From the NCBI RefSeq assembly GCF_003330845.1, contig NZ_CP026121.1, positions 7,979,501-8,043,500 of the forward strand: a stretch of DNA of 64,000 bases, in the 5' to 3' direction. The notes beneath the pieces were generated by a model. That model saw nothing but the letters and a program-made list of their open reading frames with translations, made no database searches and was not told where the DNA came from. Made by a program: the position numbers and the translations under genes. Origin of the DNA: Streptomyces sp. Go-475. GTDB lineage: Bacteria; Actinomycetota; Actinomycetes; Streptomycetales; Streptomycetaceae. The number at the start of each line of letters is the position of its first letter. Position 1 is the stretch's first letter. Below are positions 46,554-55,740 of this stretch, piece after piece.

Positions 46554-47087
46554 ATGCCCGAGGAAGCCACGTCGGAATTCTGGAAGGGCCTCAAGCCGAT
46601 CGCCGACTCGATGAAGCCCGACGCACAGCCGGAGGTCTATCTGTCCCAGGTGGCCACCGACGACGACCGGTACTACGCCCCGCTCAGCGAGAGCGTGGGA
46701 TCGCGCCCGCTGTGGATCAACGTCAAGGACAACTCCTGGGCCGACATCCTCTGCGCCAAGCAGGCCGGACTCGTCAACCGCCACTACCACCCCCACGAGG
46801 TGTTCGCGTACACGATCTCCGGTAAGTGGGGGTACCTGGAGCGGCCCTGGACCGCGCGGGCCGGTGACTTCGTCTACGAGGCGCCGGGCGAGGGGCACAC
46901 GCTGGTGGCCTACGAGAGCGACGAGCCGATGAAGGCGTTCTTCATCGTCAAGGGTCCCTTGATCTGGCTGGACGAGGACGGCGGAACCATCGGCTACTTC
47001 GACGTCCACGACTACATCGAGCTGTGCAGGAACCACTACGAGAAGGTCGGCATCGGCGCCGACTACGTCAACTCACTCTTCCGGTGA
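46554..47087 (+). CDS. 2,4'-dihydroxyacetophenone dioxygenase-like cupin
   Basis: This 177-residue cupin has the length and sequence pattern of 2,4'-dihydroxyacetophenone dioxygenases. Iron ligands appear as H77 and H79 in NRHYHPHEVF and H115 in GEGHTLVAYES. The known enzyme cleaves a C-C bond of 2,4'-dihydroxyacetophenone to 4-hydroxybenzoate and formate. AAAAGGAG lies before ATG 46554. The neighbours (MFS transporter, zinc dehydrogenase) suggest a small import-and-oxidise module. The true substrate may be another alpha-hydroxyketone. Confidence 0.85.
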   Translation: MPEEATSEFWKGLKPIADSMKPDAQPEVYLSQVATDDDRYYAPLSESVGSRPLWINVKDNSWADILCAKQAGLVNRHYHPHEVFAYTISGKWGYLERPWTARAGDFVYEAPGEGHTLVAYESDEPMKAFFIVKGPLIWLDEDGGTIGYFDVHDYIELCRNHYEKVGIGADYVNSLFR

Positions 47088-47117
47088 CCCCGGTCCCACC
47101 GCTCGAACGAGGTTCCG

Positions 47118-48467
47118 ATGTCACGTATCCGTACCCGTGTGCGGCCCGACGCCGAAGCGCCCGCGGCCATCGACGGCGCAGCCCGCCGCTATGAGAACCG
47201 GCTGCTGCTGATCCTCTTCCTGGCCTTCGGATTCGTCTTCTTCGACCGCCAGGCGTTGCCCTTCCTCGCCCCGTACATCGCCAAGGACTTCCACCTCTCC
47301 AACACCGAGCTCGGCACACTGTCCGGAGTGCTGGCCCTCACGTGGGCACTGTCCGGGCTGGTCACCGGCCGTCTGTCGGACAAGCTGGGCAGACGCAAAC
47401 CCATTCTGATCGCCGCGGTGGTCCTCTTCTCCTGCTTCTCCGCGGCGGGCGGGCTGATGACCGGCTTCCTCGGTCTGCTCGTCGCCCGGGCCCTGATGGG
47501 CGTGGCGGAGGGTGCCGTGCTCCCGCTGGCCCAGTCGCTGATGGTGGAGGCGTCCCGGGAGAGCCGTCGCGGTCTCAACATGGGGCTGCTCCAGGGCTCG
47601 TCGGCCGGTCTGATGGGCGGCATCCTCGCCCCGCTGGCGGTGGTGTGGATCGCCGAGCTCCACGGCTGGCGGACAGCCTTGCTCGTGACGATCGTGCCGG
47701 GTCTGCTCATCGCGGCCTGGATCGCGAAGTCGGTCAGGGAGGTGCCGCCCGGCGGCCGGGCCCGGATCGCCGCCACTGACGCCGATGCCACCTCCGAGAC
47801 GGCCGTCGGCCCGAAGCCGTCGGTGCGGGAGGTTCTGGGACACCGCAACATCGTCCTGTGCATGGCGGCCGCATGCTGCTACCTCACCTGGTTCGTCGTC
47901 ATCGTCACCTTCACCCCTACCTACCTGCTGACCGTCAAAGGCTTCTCCTCGAGCACGATGAGTGGAGTCATGACCTGTCTGGGCTTGGGGTGGGTGCTGT
48001 GGGGGTTCCTCACCCCGGCCGTCTCCGACCGCATCGGCCGCAAGCCGACCATGATCGCCTTCTCCGCGACAGCGGCCCTGTGTCCGCTCGCGGTGGTCTA
48101 CGTCACCGATCCGGTGGCGCTGGGCCTGGTCGTCGTCCTCACCTACACCGGGCTCGGCTGCTTCACCCTGTTCATGGCCACCATTCCCGCGGAGACGGTG
48201 CCCCGTGGCGCGCTGGCCACCGCACTCGGGCTGGTCATGGGAGTCGGCGAACTGGCCGGTGGCTTCCTCGCGCCGGTGATCGCCGGGCGCGCGTCGGACG
48301 TCTGGGGCCTGCAGACGGCCATGTTCATCTCCGCCGGCGGCGCCGTCGCTGTTGTCCTGCTGTCCCTCGGTCTGCGGGAGACCGCGCCGCGGGTGCTGCG
48401 CCGACGGGCCGAGCGGGCCGCGGCAGCGCCCGGCTCGGGCGCAGTGGTGGCGGGAGCGGCCGAATGA
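47118..48467 (+). CDS. MFS transporter, anion/aromatic acid symporter-like
   Basis: This 449-residue membrane protein has 12 predicted helices, the DKLGRRKPIL loop after helix 2, a second SDRIGRKPT in the middle, and FVFFDRQALPFLAPYIAKDF in helix 1, as in importers of aromatic acids and other organic anions. It starts 30 bases after the cupin gene and overlaps the dehydrogenase by four bases, so uptake of the compound handled by these enzymes is likely. Confidence 0.9.
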   Translation: MSRIRTRVRPDAEAPAAIDGAARRYENRLLLILFLAFGFVFFDRQALPFLAPYIAKDFHLSNTELGTLSGVLALTWALSGLVTGRLSDKLGRRKPILIAAVVLFSCFSAAGGLMTGFLGLLVARALMGVAEGAVLPLAQSLMVEASRESRRGLNMGLLQGSSAGLMGGILAPLAVVWIAELHGWRTALLVTIVPGLLIAAWIAKSVREVPPGGRARIAATDADATSETAVGPKPSVREVLGHRNIVLCMAAACCYLTWFVVIVTFTPTYLLTVKGFSSSTMSGVMTCLGLGWVLWGFLTPAVSDRIGRKPTMIAFSATAALCPLAVVYVTDPVALGLVVVLTYTGLGCFTLFMATIPAETVPRGALATALGLVMGVGELAGGFLAPVIAGRASDVWGLQTAMFISAGGAVAVVLLSLGLRETAPRVLRRRAERAAAAPGSGAVVAGAAE

Positions 48468-49627
48468 GGGCCCACACGCGGCGCATGCAGGCCGCCGTCT
48501 GGTACGGAGCCAGGGACGTCCGCATAGCCGAGGTGGACGTTCCCACGCCCCGGCGCGGCGAGGTGCTGATCGAGGTCGCCTACTGCGGCATCTGCGGCAG
48601 CGACCTGCACGAGTACGCCGACGGGCCGCACGCCATCCCCGTCGCCGAGCCGCATCCGGCCTCCGGCGCCACAGCTCCGCTCGTCCTCGGCCACGAGTTC
48701 TGCGGAACGGTGGCGGCCCTCGGACCATCGGTGACCGGCCTCGCCGTCGGTGACCGGGTGGCGGTCGAACCGAACTACCGGTGCGGGGAGTGCCCACGGT
48801 GCCGGGCAGGTGAGTACAACATCTGCCGGCACTTCGGGTTCGCCGGGCTGATGGGGAACGGCGGCATGGCCGAGTACGCCGCCATCCCCGCCTATATGGC
48901 GCACCGCCTCCCCGATGACGTGTCGCTGGAGCAGGCCGCGCTCTTCGAACCGGCCTCGGTCGCCCTGCACGCGCTACGGCGCGCCGGGACCACACCCGAG
49001 ACCGTGACGGTGGTCGGCCTGGGCCCGGTCGGCCTGCTCACCGTCCGGCTCGCCGCCGAACGCAAGGTGCGGCGCATCGTCGCCGTCGACGTTTCCCCCG
49101 CTCGCCTGCACCGCGCGGCCGGGCTCGGCGCCACCGATCTGATCGACGCGGACCCGGAGGAAGGCGCCGGGGAGCGGATCCGTGAGCTGACCGGCGGAGA
49201 GGGCGTCGATGTCGCGTTCGAGGTGGTGGGATCCGAGAGCGCCCTGCGCACCTGCCTGGCCGCGACCCGGCGCGGCGGCCGGGTCGTCCTCGTCGGCCTG
49301 GCCCCGGAGGTGTCCCTGGACACCTTCGCACTGGTCAACAACGAGCAGTCGATCGTCGCCAGCGTCGGCTACCGCGACACCTATCCGGAACTCATCCGGC
49401 TCGTCGCGGAGCGAGGGCTGGACCTGACACCCGTCGTCACCTCGACCATCGCTCTGGATGGCTTGGTCCCCCACGGCTTCGAGGCCCTGCTGGACGGTCC
49501 CGGAAACCAGGTCAAGATCCTGGTCGACCCGGGCGCACACCGTGACCGCCTCCACCGCCTCGTCCCCTGCGTCGCGTCAGCCGGGACCGCGACGGACAGG
49601 ACCTCAGACTGCGAGAAGAGGGGCTGA
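48464..49627 (+). CDS. Zinc-dependent medium-chain dehydrogenase (butanediol/polyol type)
   Basis: This 387-residue protein has catalytic-zinc motifs YCGICGSDLHEY and GHEFCG, four structural-zinc cysteines in CGECPRCRAGEYNIC, and the NAD-binding VVGLGPVGLLTVRLA. The PHAIPVAEPHP insertion resembles (R,R)-butanediol dehydrogenases. It overlaps the MFS gene (ATGA); ATG 48485, seven codons in, is an equally good start. A polar tail of about 30 residues follows the usual end. It may oxidise an alcohol to the ketone used by the cupin dioxygenase. Confidence 0.9.
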   Translation: MRAHTRRMQAAVWYGARDVRIAEVDVPTPRRGEVLIEVAYCGICGSDLHEYADGPHAIPVAEPHPASGATAPLVLGHEFCGTVAALGPSVTGLAVGDRVAVEPNYRCGECPRCRAGEYNICRHFGFAGLMGNGGMAEYAAIPAYMAHRLPDDVSLEQAALFEPASVALHALRRAGTTPETVTVVGLGPVGLLTVRLAAERKVRRIVAVDVSPARLHRAAGLGATDLIDADPEEGAGERIRELTGGEGVDVAFEVVGSESALRTCLAATRRGGRVVLVGLAPEVSLDTFALVNNEQSIVASVGYRDTYPELIRLVAERGLDLTPVVTSTIALDGLVPHGFEALLDGPGNQVKILVDPGAHRDRLHRLVPCVASAGTATDRTSDCEKRG

Positions 49628-50139
49628 AGAGGTGCTGAGGTCGGCTCACCGCGATCAGCAGGCGTGGCCCAGGAGGGGTGCCCCCGGCTCGCACCCCGGG
49701 GCGGTGCCTCCCGGGCTGACCGGCTCCGGGTGACCAAGCACACGACGGACGGCGGTCTGCTTCCCGCACTCACTCGCCGCCTCCTGCGGCAACGGGGCGG
49801 TCTTCCCGGTCGACGGCGATTCCCCATCGGAAAGCCTCCGGTCGATGACGGCTCCCCAACCGTCTGAACCGTTCGGCACGCCGGACGGCGGCCGTTCTCA
49901 CCCGACCGCGGACGCACAGCCCCGCCAGTGCGAACGCCGGGCTTGGCTCCGGGGCGCGACCCGTGACGCGGCAGCGCACCGGGGGTACCCTCGCCGGGAG
50001 ACACCACCAGGCACCTCCGACGGCCCCTCACGTCAGAGCACGAGGCCCAGGCCAGCGGCCGCATCGACTCCCTGTCGTCACGGCAGAGCGGTCCTGCGCC
50101 ACAGTCCTCACGGACGCACGGGCTGGAAAGGAGATTCAG
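49628..50139. other. Intergenic region before an AraC gene
   Basis: The hairpin GGGGTGC (49675-49681)/GCACCCC (49691-49697) may end the cupin-MFS-dehydrogenase operon. The remaining ~440 bases contain no gene I can support; the 3' end presumably holds the AraC promoter. Confidence 0.45.
49675..49697 (+). terminator. Weak hairpin after the dehydrogenase gene
   Basis: A seven-base perfect stem, GGGGTGC with GCACCCC, has a nine-base loop and lies 48 bases after the stop. Confidence 0.35.
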
Positions 50140-51096
50140 GTGAACCTGCCTATCGTCTCCCGCGTGTCCACGCAGTCGGTCGATCCGGCGGACCGCATCG
50201 ACTTCTGGGAGGAACACAACCGACAGGCTCTGGTGGGCCTGACCTGCTCGTCGTACTCGCGGGAGGGCCTGCTGGCCACGGAGACGAACGTCGAGCTGGG
50301 CGACCTGCGGCTGGCCGAGATCGCCGGCAACGAGCACGTCATCGAACGGACCCCACGGACCTGTCGGACCCTGCCGAAGGACTCGATCTTCGTCACGCTG
50401 CTGACAGCGGGCTGCGGGGTGTTCTTCCACGAGGGCGGCTGCGTCACCCTGCAGACGGGCGACCTGATCCTCTACGACACGCGGCGGCCCTATCTGTTCG
50501 GGTTCCCCTCTCCCATGCGGCAGCTGCTGGTGGACATCCCCCGTGAGGTGTTCGCCGCGCAATGTGCCCCCGGCGAGGTGTCCGCGCCGATACTGCTCGG
50601 CAGGGGGTCGGCCGCCGAAGGCGCGCAGGCTTCCGCACTGGAGGCGGTACTGGCCGACTGGGTCACGGGGCAGGGCGGAGAGGACTCGGTCAGCACCGAG
50701 GCCACCGTGCTGGACCTCGTCCGTACGCTGGCCGCACCGAGGCTGGGCGGTGTCGCGCCACCCGCCATGCTCTCCCAACTGGCGGTGGCCAAGGACTACA
50801 TAGCCCGGCACCTTGCCGACCCCGGGCTGAGCTCGGGGCGAGTCGCCGAGGCGATCGGAGTGTCCGCGCGGCACCTCAGCCGTATCTTCCAGCCGACCGG
50901 GGTGAGCCCCTCCCGGTACATTCTCGAACAGCGGCTCGGCAAGGCCCGGCAGGTGCTCGCCGACCCCGGCTCCCGCCATCTGACGATCGCCGAAGTCGCC
51001 CACTGCTGGGGCTTCGCCAGCCAGGCCCACTTCACCCGGGTCTTCCGGAGCCGTTTCGGCCGCACCCCGGGGGAAACGCGTCCGTTCATCCCCTAG
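50140..51096 (+). CDS. AraC-family (NahR/XylS-like ligand domain) regulator
   Basis: This 318-residue regulator has an AraC_binding_2 type ligand domain (~10-180; DFWEEHNRQALVGLTCSS, GDLILYDTRRPYLFGF) and two C-terminal helix-turn-helices (LSSGRVAEAIGVSARHLSRIF and LTIAEVAHCWGFASQAHFTRVFRSRFG). GTG 50140 follows GGAAAGGAGA. The ligand domain type is common in regulators of aromatic degradation, so it may control the cupin-MFS-dehydrogenase genes upstream. Confidence 0.9.
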   Translation: MNLPIVSRVSTQSVDPADRIDFWEEHNRQALVGLTCSSYSREGLLATETNVELGDLRLAEIAGNEHVIERTPRTCRTLPKDSIFVTLLTAGCGVFFHEGGCVTLQTGDLILYDTRRPYLFGFPSPMRQLLVDIPREVFAAQCAPGEVSAPILLGRGSAAEGAQASALEAVLADWVTGQGGEDSVSTEATVLDLVRTLAAPRLGGVAPPAMLSQLAVAKDYIARHLADPGLSSGRVAEAIGVSARHLSRIFQPTGVSPSRYILEQRLGKARQVLADPGSRHLTIAEVAHCWGFASQAHFTRVFRSRFGRTPGETRPFIP

Positions 51097-51251
51097 AACC
51101 GCGGCTGCGGCGCGTCGGGGCTGGAGGTCCCCCCCAAGGGCGCAGGTCGAGACGCTTCGGGAACTGCGATGCGACGTGCACAGGCCTGGGGGCCCGCGGC
51201 GGTGAGGTCGGGGTGAGGGACCAGCACCGCCGCACGTTTCGGGATGGCCTG

Positions 51252-54200
51252 CTACTTGATGCGGATCTCGGCGAGTTGGAGGCGGTACTTGCTGGTCTCG
51301 TCCGAGGCGGGCCTGCCGAGCTTGGAGACCTTCAGGCGTAGATAGCGGCCGGTGGCGGAAGTGAGGGTGTAGGTCTGAGCGGCTCCGTTGGGGTTGGGCT
51401 CGGCAGTGATGGTGCGGGCGGTGGTGTAGGTTCCGGAGCCGTCGGGGCGCGTCTGGATGGTGAAGTCGACGGGGAAGCCCGCTGTGCCGCCGCCGGCTGC
51501 ACCGGCGTCCGTGCGCGGGTGGAGAGTGACGGAGCCGATGGCCCGGTCTGCGCCGAGGTCGAGCTCGATCCAGACGGGGTTCGCGCTGACGTCGGCGGAG
51601 GGGAAGTCGATGCTGGTGAAGCCCCTGGCGCCGGTCACGCTGGTGAGCTTGCCGTCGAGGACGCGTGTCTTGCCCCAGTCGCCGTTCTCCAGCGTGTAGT
51701 TGGCGGTGACGGTGGTCGCGGCGGTGGGGACGGTGAGTTCGGCGAGCTGGAGGCGGTACTTGGTCGTCTCGTCGACGGGAGGGGTACCGAGCTTGGTGGC
51801 TTGCAGGCGTACGTAGCGGGCGGTCGTGGTCGTGAAGCCGTACGTCTGCACGAGCCCGCCCGGGTTGGGTTCGGCGGTGACCGTGCGGACGGTGGTGTAG
51901 GTGCTCGACCCGTCGGGGCGGGTCTGGATCGTGAAGTCGACGGGGAAGCCCGCCGTGCCGCCGCCGACCGCCGGGGTGTCGGTGCGCGGGAAGAGCCGCA
52001 CGGCGTCGAGGTCGGTGTCGGCGCCGAGGTCTACCTCCACCCAGACGGGGTTCGCGCTGACGTCGGCGGAGGGGAAGTCGACGCTGGTGTAGCCCTTGGC
52101 GCCGGTCACGCTGGTGAGCTTGCCGTCGGTGAGCCTGTTCTTGCCCCAGTCGCTGTTCTCCAGGCTGCTGTTGCTCGTGACGGGCCGGCCGAGGGCGAGG
52201 TTGTCGAGGCGGCCGGCGCCGGTGACGGTGAACGTCCAGCTGCCCGGCTTGAGGGTGAAGTAGACGTATGAGGAGTCCTTGCTCGCGTAGCTGAGACCGG
52301 AGACGCTGCCGGTGGCGGCGCCGCCCGTGAAGACGGTGGTTCCGTTGGCCTTGATGGCCGGTGAGGATCCACGGTACGTCGGGACACCCACTCGCGCGGT
52401 CGTGCCGTTCGGGGAGGTGAGGGCCAGGGTGACCCGGTCGCCGTCGCGCGTGATGCCGAAGCGGATGTCGCCCTTGACGGTCGGCGTGACCGTGTTGATC
52501 TTCGTGAGGGTGCCGGTCTGGGGAACGACGTCGTACGTCTCCCAGCCGGGCTTGGTGGGACGGACGCCGGCGGCGTAGGCGGACAGGGTGTACAAGGGTC
52601 CGCCGTTCCAGGCGTGGTTGTCGGTTCCACCCGACTTGTCCCAGATCTCCCACAGCGTGTAGCAGGTGGGGTCGGCGACCTGGGCGGCGTAGCGGTTGCG
52701 CATCCGCTCCTCGGCGACGGTGGCCGCGCCCATCAGATACAGCGCCTCCAGGACGTAGAACTCCATATAGGGGCTGGCGTTGAGGTGGGTGCGCAGCACC
52801 TCGGTGATCGCCCGGTAGCGGGAGGCGGGTGCGAGGCCGGCGACGACGGCGAGGCCGTTGGCGCGGTCATCGGTGTCGCCGTTGTAGCCGGGTGAGCGGT
52901 ACTCGTTCCTGGAGGTGTTCCACAGAACGCGGTCGAAGTTCGCCTTGATGCTGTCGCGCTTGGCCTGCCAGGTGGCGACGTCGCCGCTGTTGCCGCTGAG
53001 GCCGGCGAGGGTGATGGCTGTGTCGAGGGCCAGGTAGTACCAGCAGTTGTCCAGGACGCGGGCGTCGATGTTGCTGCCCCAGTCCTCCCAGTCCCAGTCC
53101 CCGGCGCGGTGGCTGACCAGCCCGGCCGAGTCCAGACTCCACAGGTTCAGGTACGCCTTCACCGCCGGGTAGGTGCCGGAGACGGCGTCGGAGTTGCCGG
53201 TGTAGAGGTGGTAGGTACCGAATGCCCACACCGAGGCGAGCATCTGGACGGGCAGTTCAGCGGTCCAGATGGTGGACGGGATCGGCGAGTAGAGCACGCC
53301 GCCGGGCTTCTGCCAGGCGGTCAGCTCGGCGATGGCCTTGGCGCCGAGGGCATGGGAGCGGGTGTCGAAGGTGTAGAAGCCTTCCTTGAGCTGGTTGACC
53401 ACATCGCCCCACCACTGGGCGCGCTCGCGGGTGGGGCAGTCCATGTAGTTGTCGCGCATGTTGACGTACATGGTGCGCGCCGCCTTGCCCCACAGGGTGT
53501 CGAAGAAGGCGTCGTTGCTGCTGAACGATCCAGCGAAGTCGGTGTCGTAGCCGGACTCCCGGTACTTGAGATCCAGGATGGTGACGCCCGTGGGGATGGT
53601 GTACTTCACCGCCGTGCCGCTCATCCAGGCCAGCGCCTCGAACTCCTGGACCCCGCCCTTGCAGACGTAGGTGGCGCGAATGTTGTTCTCCGCCCCGGGG
53701 GTGAGGCCGGTCAGGCCGTCGCCGTCGGCGTAGTGGTCGGTCTGCATGCCGATCACCGCGCCGGCCGGAGCGTCCACCTTCAGATACGGCGTGACCTGGA
53801 GGTTCGAGGGCAAGGTGGCTGTGATGGCGGTCGCTCCCTGTCCTGTGGACGGCAGCGACGACGCGTTGCCGTAGGACTTGAGGCCCGAGTACCGGAACTG
53901 TGGGACCGGCCGCCGGACGAGATCGTTCCAGGGCGCGGCACCGGCGGCTCCGAAGTCGGTGGGGGCGCTCCACGCGCTGTCGTCGAAGCCGGCCGACTCC
54001 CAGGCGGTCATGGCCGTGGCGTTGCGGGCGTCGTAGTAGACGTTCGACTCGGGCAGGCGGAAGTTGACCTGGGTGCCGCTGGTGTTGTTGGAGTAGCCCG
54101 GGTGGACGATGTGCTTCCAGCTGGTGTCGCTGACGATCCGGGTGGTGGTGGAACCGGTGGTGATGTCGGACTGGAACAGCAGACCGCCCTTGCCGCTGCT

Positions 54201-54614
54201 GCTGTGTGAGAACCCCTGCTTGCCGAAGTACCACACCAGCAGCGCCACCGTGTTGCGGCCGCTCGTGAGGTACGGGGCGAGGTCGATCTCGTCGTAGTAG
54301 GTGCCGGTGCGGTTGGGGCCGCGCTTGAGCTGGCCGTCGAAGACCACGAGCGTGCCGTTGACCCACAGCCAGTACTTGGAGTCCGCCGCGATCTGCGTCA
54401 CCGCCTTCGACGGCGCGGAGGCCAGGGTGAACGATCTGCGGAACGCCACCCACTGGTTCGTCGAGCTGGACGGAGCCCAGATCCACTTCGCGGTCCAGGA
54501 GACGGCGGCCGACGCCGCGGGAGCGAGCCCGGGCAGAAGTGCCGAGCCGAGGGTGGGCGCGAGCGCCACGGCTATCGCCGAGCGCAGGACGGACCGGCGC
54601 GTTACAGAGGACAT
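51252..54614 (-). CDS. Tat-exported GH78 alpha-L-rhamnosidase with two F5/8 C domains
   Basis: This 1120-residue protein has a Tat signal (TRRSVLRSAIAVALAP, ~1-38), N-terminal beta-sandwich domains, a GH78 (alpha/alpha)6 catalytic domain with DCPTRERAQWWGD and ELPVQMLASVWAF, a beta-sheet domain ending in FTLKPGSWTFTV, then two tandem discoidin/F5-8 C domains (~830-970 and ~975-1120). It should release L-rhamnose from pectic glycans or flavonoid glycosides outside the cell. ATG 54614 follows AGCAGGAG; the longer frame from 54716 lacks a signal. It is transcribed alone. Confidence 0.95.
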   Translation of the reverse strand: MSSVTRRSVLRSAIAVALAPTLGSALLPGLAPAASAAVSWTAKWIWAPSSSTNQWVAFRRSFTLASAPSKAVTQIAADSKYWLWVNGTLVVFDGQLKRGPNRTGTYYDEIDLAPYLTSGRNTVALLVWYFGKQGFSHSSSGKGGLLFQSDITTGSTTTRIVSDTSWKHIVHPGYSNNTSGTQVNFRLPESNVYYDARNATAMTAWESAGFDDSAWSAPTDFGAAGAAPWNDLVRRPVPQFRYSGLKSYGNASSLPSTGQGATAITATLPSNLQVTPYLKVDAPAGAVIGMQTDHYADGDGLTGLTPGAENNIRATYVCKGGVQEFEALAWMSGTAVKYTIPTGVTILDLKYRESGYDTDFAGSFSSNDAFFDTLWGKAARTMYVNMRDNYMDCPTRERAQWWGDVVNQLKEGFYTFDTRSHALGAKAIAELTAWQKPGGVLYSPIPSTIWTAELPVQMLASVWAFGTYHLYTGNSDAVSGTYPAVKAYLNLWSLDSAGLVSHRAGDWDWEDWGSNIDARVLDNCWYYLALDTAITLAGLSGNSGDVATWQAKRDSIKANFDRVLWNTSRNEYRSPGYNGDTDDRANGLAVVAGLAPASRYRAITEVLRTHLNASPYMEFYVLEALYLMGAATVAEERMRNRYAAQVADPTCYTLWEIWDKSGGTDNHAWNGGPLYTLSAYAAGVRPTKPGWETYDVVPQTGTLTKINTVTPTVKGDIRFGITRDGDRVTLALTSPNGTTARVGVPTYRGSSPAIKANGTTVFTGGAATGSVSGLSYASKDSSYVYFTLKPGSWTFTVTGAGRLDNLALGRPVTSNSSLENSDWGKNRLTDGKLTSVTGAKGYTSVDFPSADVSANPVWVEVDLGADTDLDAVRLFPRTDTPAVGGGTAGFPVDFTIQTRPDGSSTYTTVRTVTAEPNPGGLVQTYGFTTTTARYVRLQATKLGTPPVDETTKYRLQLAELTVPTAATTVTANYTLENGDWGKTRVLDGKLTSVTGARGFTSIDFPSADVSANPVWIELDLGADRAIGSVTLHPRTDAGAAGGGTAGFPVDFTIQTRPDGSGTYTTARTITAEPNPNGAAQTYTLTSATGRYLRLKVSKLGRPASDETSKYRLQLAEIRIK
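51255..52200 (-). repeat. Tandem duplicated F5/8 type C (discoidin) domains
   Basis: Two copies of about 460 bases encode parallel segments such as DWGK, VLDGKLTSVTGARG or LTDGKLTSVTGAKG, DFPSADVSANPVW and GGGTAGFPVDFTIQTRPDG. They are so alike in DNA that recent duplication or gene conversion is likely. Confidence 0.85.
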
Positions 54615-55034
54615 GCGGGCTCCTGCTGTCGATGTGCGGTGATGTGGGGGTTGGGAGGCGTCCTGGGGACCGGGGAAGAGGGGGTGCGGCGACACCGCAC
54701 TTTTGAATCGTTTCATTCACGTGTTTGCAGCGGGAATTCTTTGCCGCTTGGCGAGAAGGTGTCAAGGTCCGTGCAGGCGGAATTCGGCCGTGGCGTGCCG
54801 AGGAGGCTCGCCCAGGCGCCGTCGGTGGTCGCTGCGGGGGTGCTGCCTGGCGAGCTCGGCAACAGCATCCGAACGTCATCGCCCTGTCCACGGCGTCGGA
54901 GGCGACAGTTGCCCGCGTAGCGCCTTCTCTCCGCCTCGTGACGGGAAAATGATCAGGCATCTCGCCCGATCGGCGGCCTCCATATCGGCTACGGCGTTAC
55001 TGTTATGGTGCTGACCAAGGAGGTGGGACGTTCC
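54615..55034. other. Divergent region between GH78 and a TetR gene
   Basis: Besides the GH78 promoter and operator, it holds the TetR leader. The ~200 bases from 54770 to 54970 show nothing I can name. Confidence 0.5.
54704..54765 (-). promoter_or_regulatory. Promoter and LacI-type operator of the GH78 gene
   Basis: On the minus strand TTGACA (54760-54765) and AAGAAT (54736-54741) are 18 bases apart. Downstream lies TGAAACGATTCA (54704-54715), one base away from the LacI-family consensus TGAAACGTTTCA. A rhamnose- or pectin-responsive LacI repressor encoded elsewhere may act here. Confidence 0.55.
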
Positions 55035-55727
55035 GTGGTGGACCCTGTGCCTGCGCGAGCGGAGGCGGCAGCGGCTCGGCGTTCTCCGGGGCGGCCGCCG
55101 GTGCCGTTGGAGCGCATCGTCGCTGCAGCACTGCAGATCGTGGACGAGGAGGGCTCGGACGCTCTCTCGATGCGGACGCTGGCCCAACGTCTGGGCTCGG
55201 GCACGGCGACGCTGTACCGGCACTTCGACAACCGGGCAGCGCTGGTCGCCCATGTCGTGGACCGCATGTTCGGCAGTGTGGAGCTGAACGGCGACGAACT
55301 CACCGCACTGGGCTGGGAGCGGGCGCTGCGTACGGTCGCGCACACCATGTTCGACGCCTTGGCCCGGCACCGGAACGCGGCGCGCCTGCTGGTCGAGCAC
55401 ATTCCCCTGGGGCCGAACGCCATGGCACTGCGGGAGCGCTGCGTCGCGGTGTTGCTCGACTCTGGCTTCCCGCCGCGAGTCGCCGCGTACGCGTTCGCGA
55501 CCCTGGCCCGCTATGTCCTCGGGTTCGCCGTACAGGTCAACGGGCATGGCGGCGCGGGACAACCCGACGACGCACAGACGGCGGCCGTCTTTCACGGCGT
55601 GGATCCCGACCTGTTCCCGGCCACCGTCACCGTTGCCGGGGTGCTGCCCGTTCCGATCGAGGACGAGTTCTCCTTCGGTCTCGAGCTTCTTCTCAGCGGG
55701 CTTGCCCACCTGCGCGACGAGGTCTGA
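55035..55727 (+). CDS. TetR-family regulator (TetR_C type)
   Basis: This 230-residue protein has a TetR helix-turn-helix (IVAAALQIVDEEGSDALSMRTLAQRLGSGTATLYRHFDNRAALVAHV, ~30-75) and a helical ligand domain. I chose GTG 55035, nine bases after AAGGAGGT, rather than ATG 55005, which precedes that ribosome site. It converges on a LysR gene and is next to GH78; its target is unknown. Confidence 0.87.
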   Translation: MVDPVPARAEAAAARRSPGRPPVPLERIVAAALQIVDEEGSDALSMRTLAQRLGSGTATLYRHFDNRAALVAHVVDRMFGSVELNGDELTALGWERALRTVAHTMFDALARHRNAARLLVEHIPLGPNAMALRERCVAVLLDSGFPPRVAAYAFATLARYVLGFAVQVNGHGGAGQPDDAQTAAVFHGVDPDLFPATVTVAGVLPVPIEDEFSFGLELLLSGLAHLRDEV

Positions 55728-55740
55728 CAGAGCGGCGCGA

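Noticed and set aside
49381..51251. A long minus-strand frame of about 1090 codons reaching to 52653
   Set aside because: It is antisense to the AraC gene and out of frame with GH78; the composition is that of a shadow frame.
55005..55034. ATG 55005 as start of the TetR gene
   Set aside because: A strong AAGGAGGT lies inside the first codons of this reading and is ideally placed for GTG 55035.
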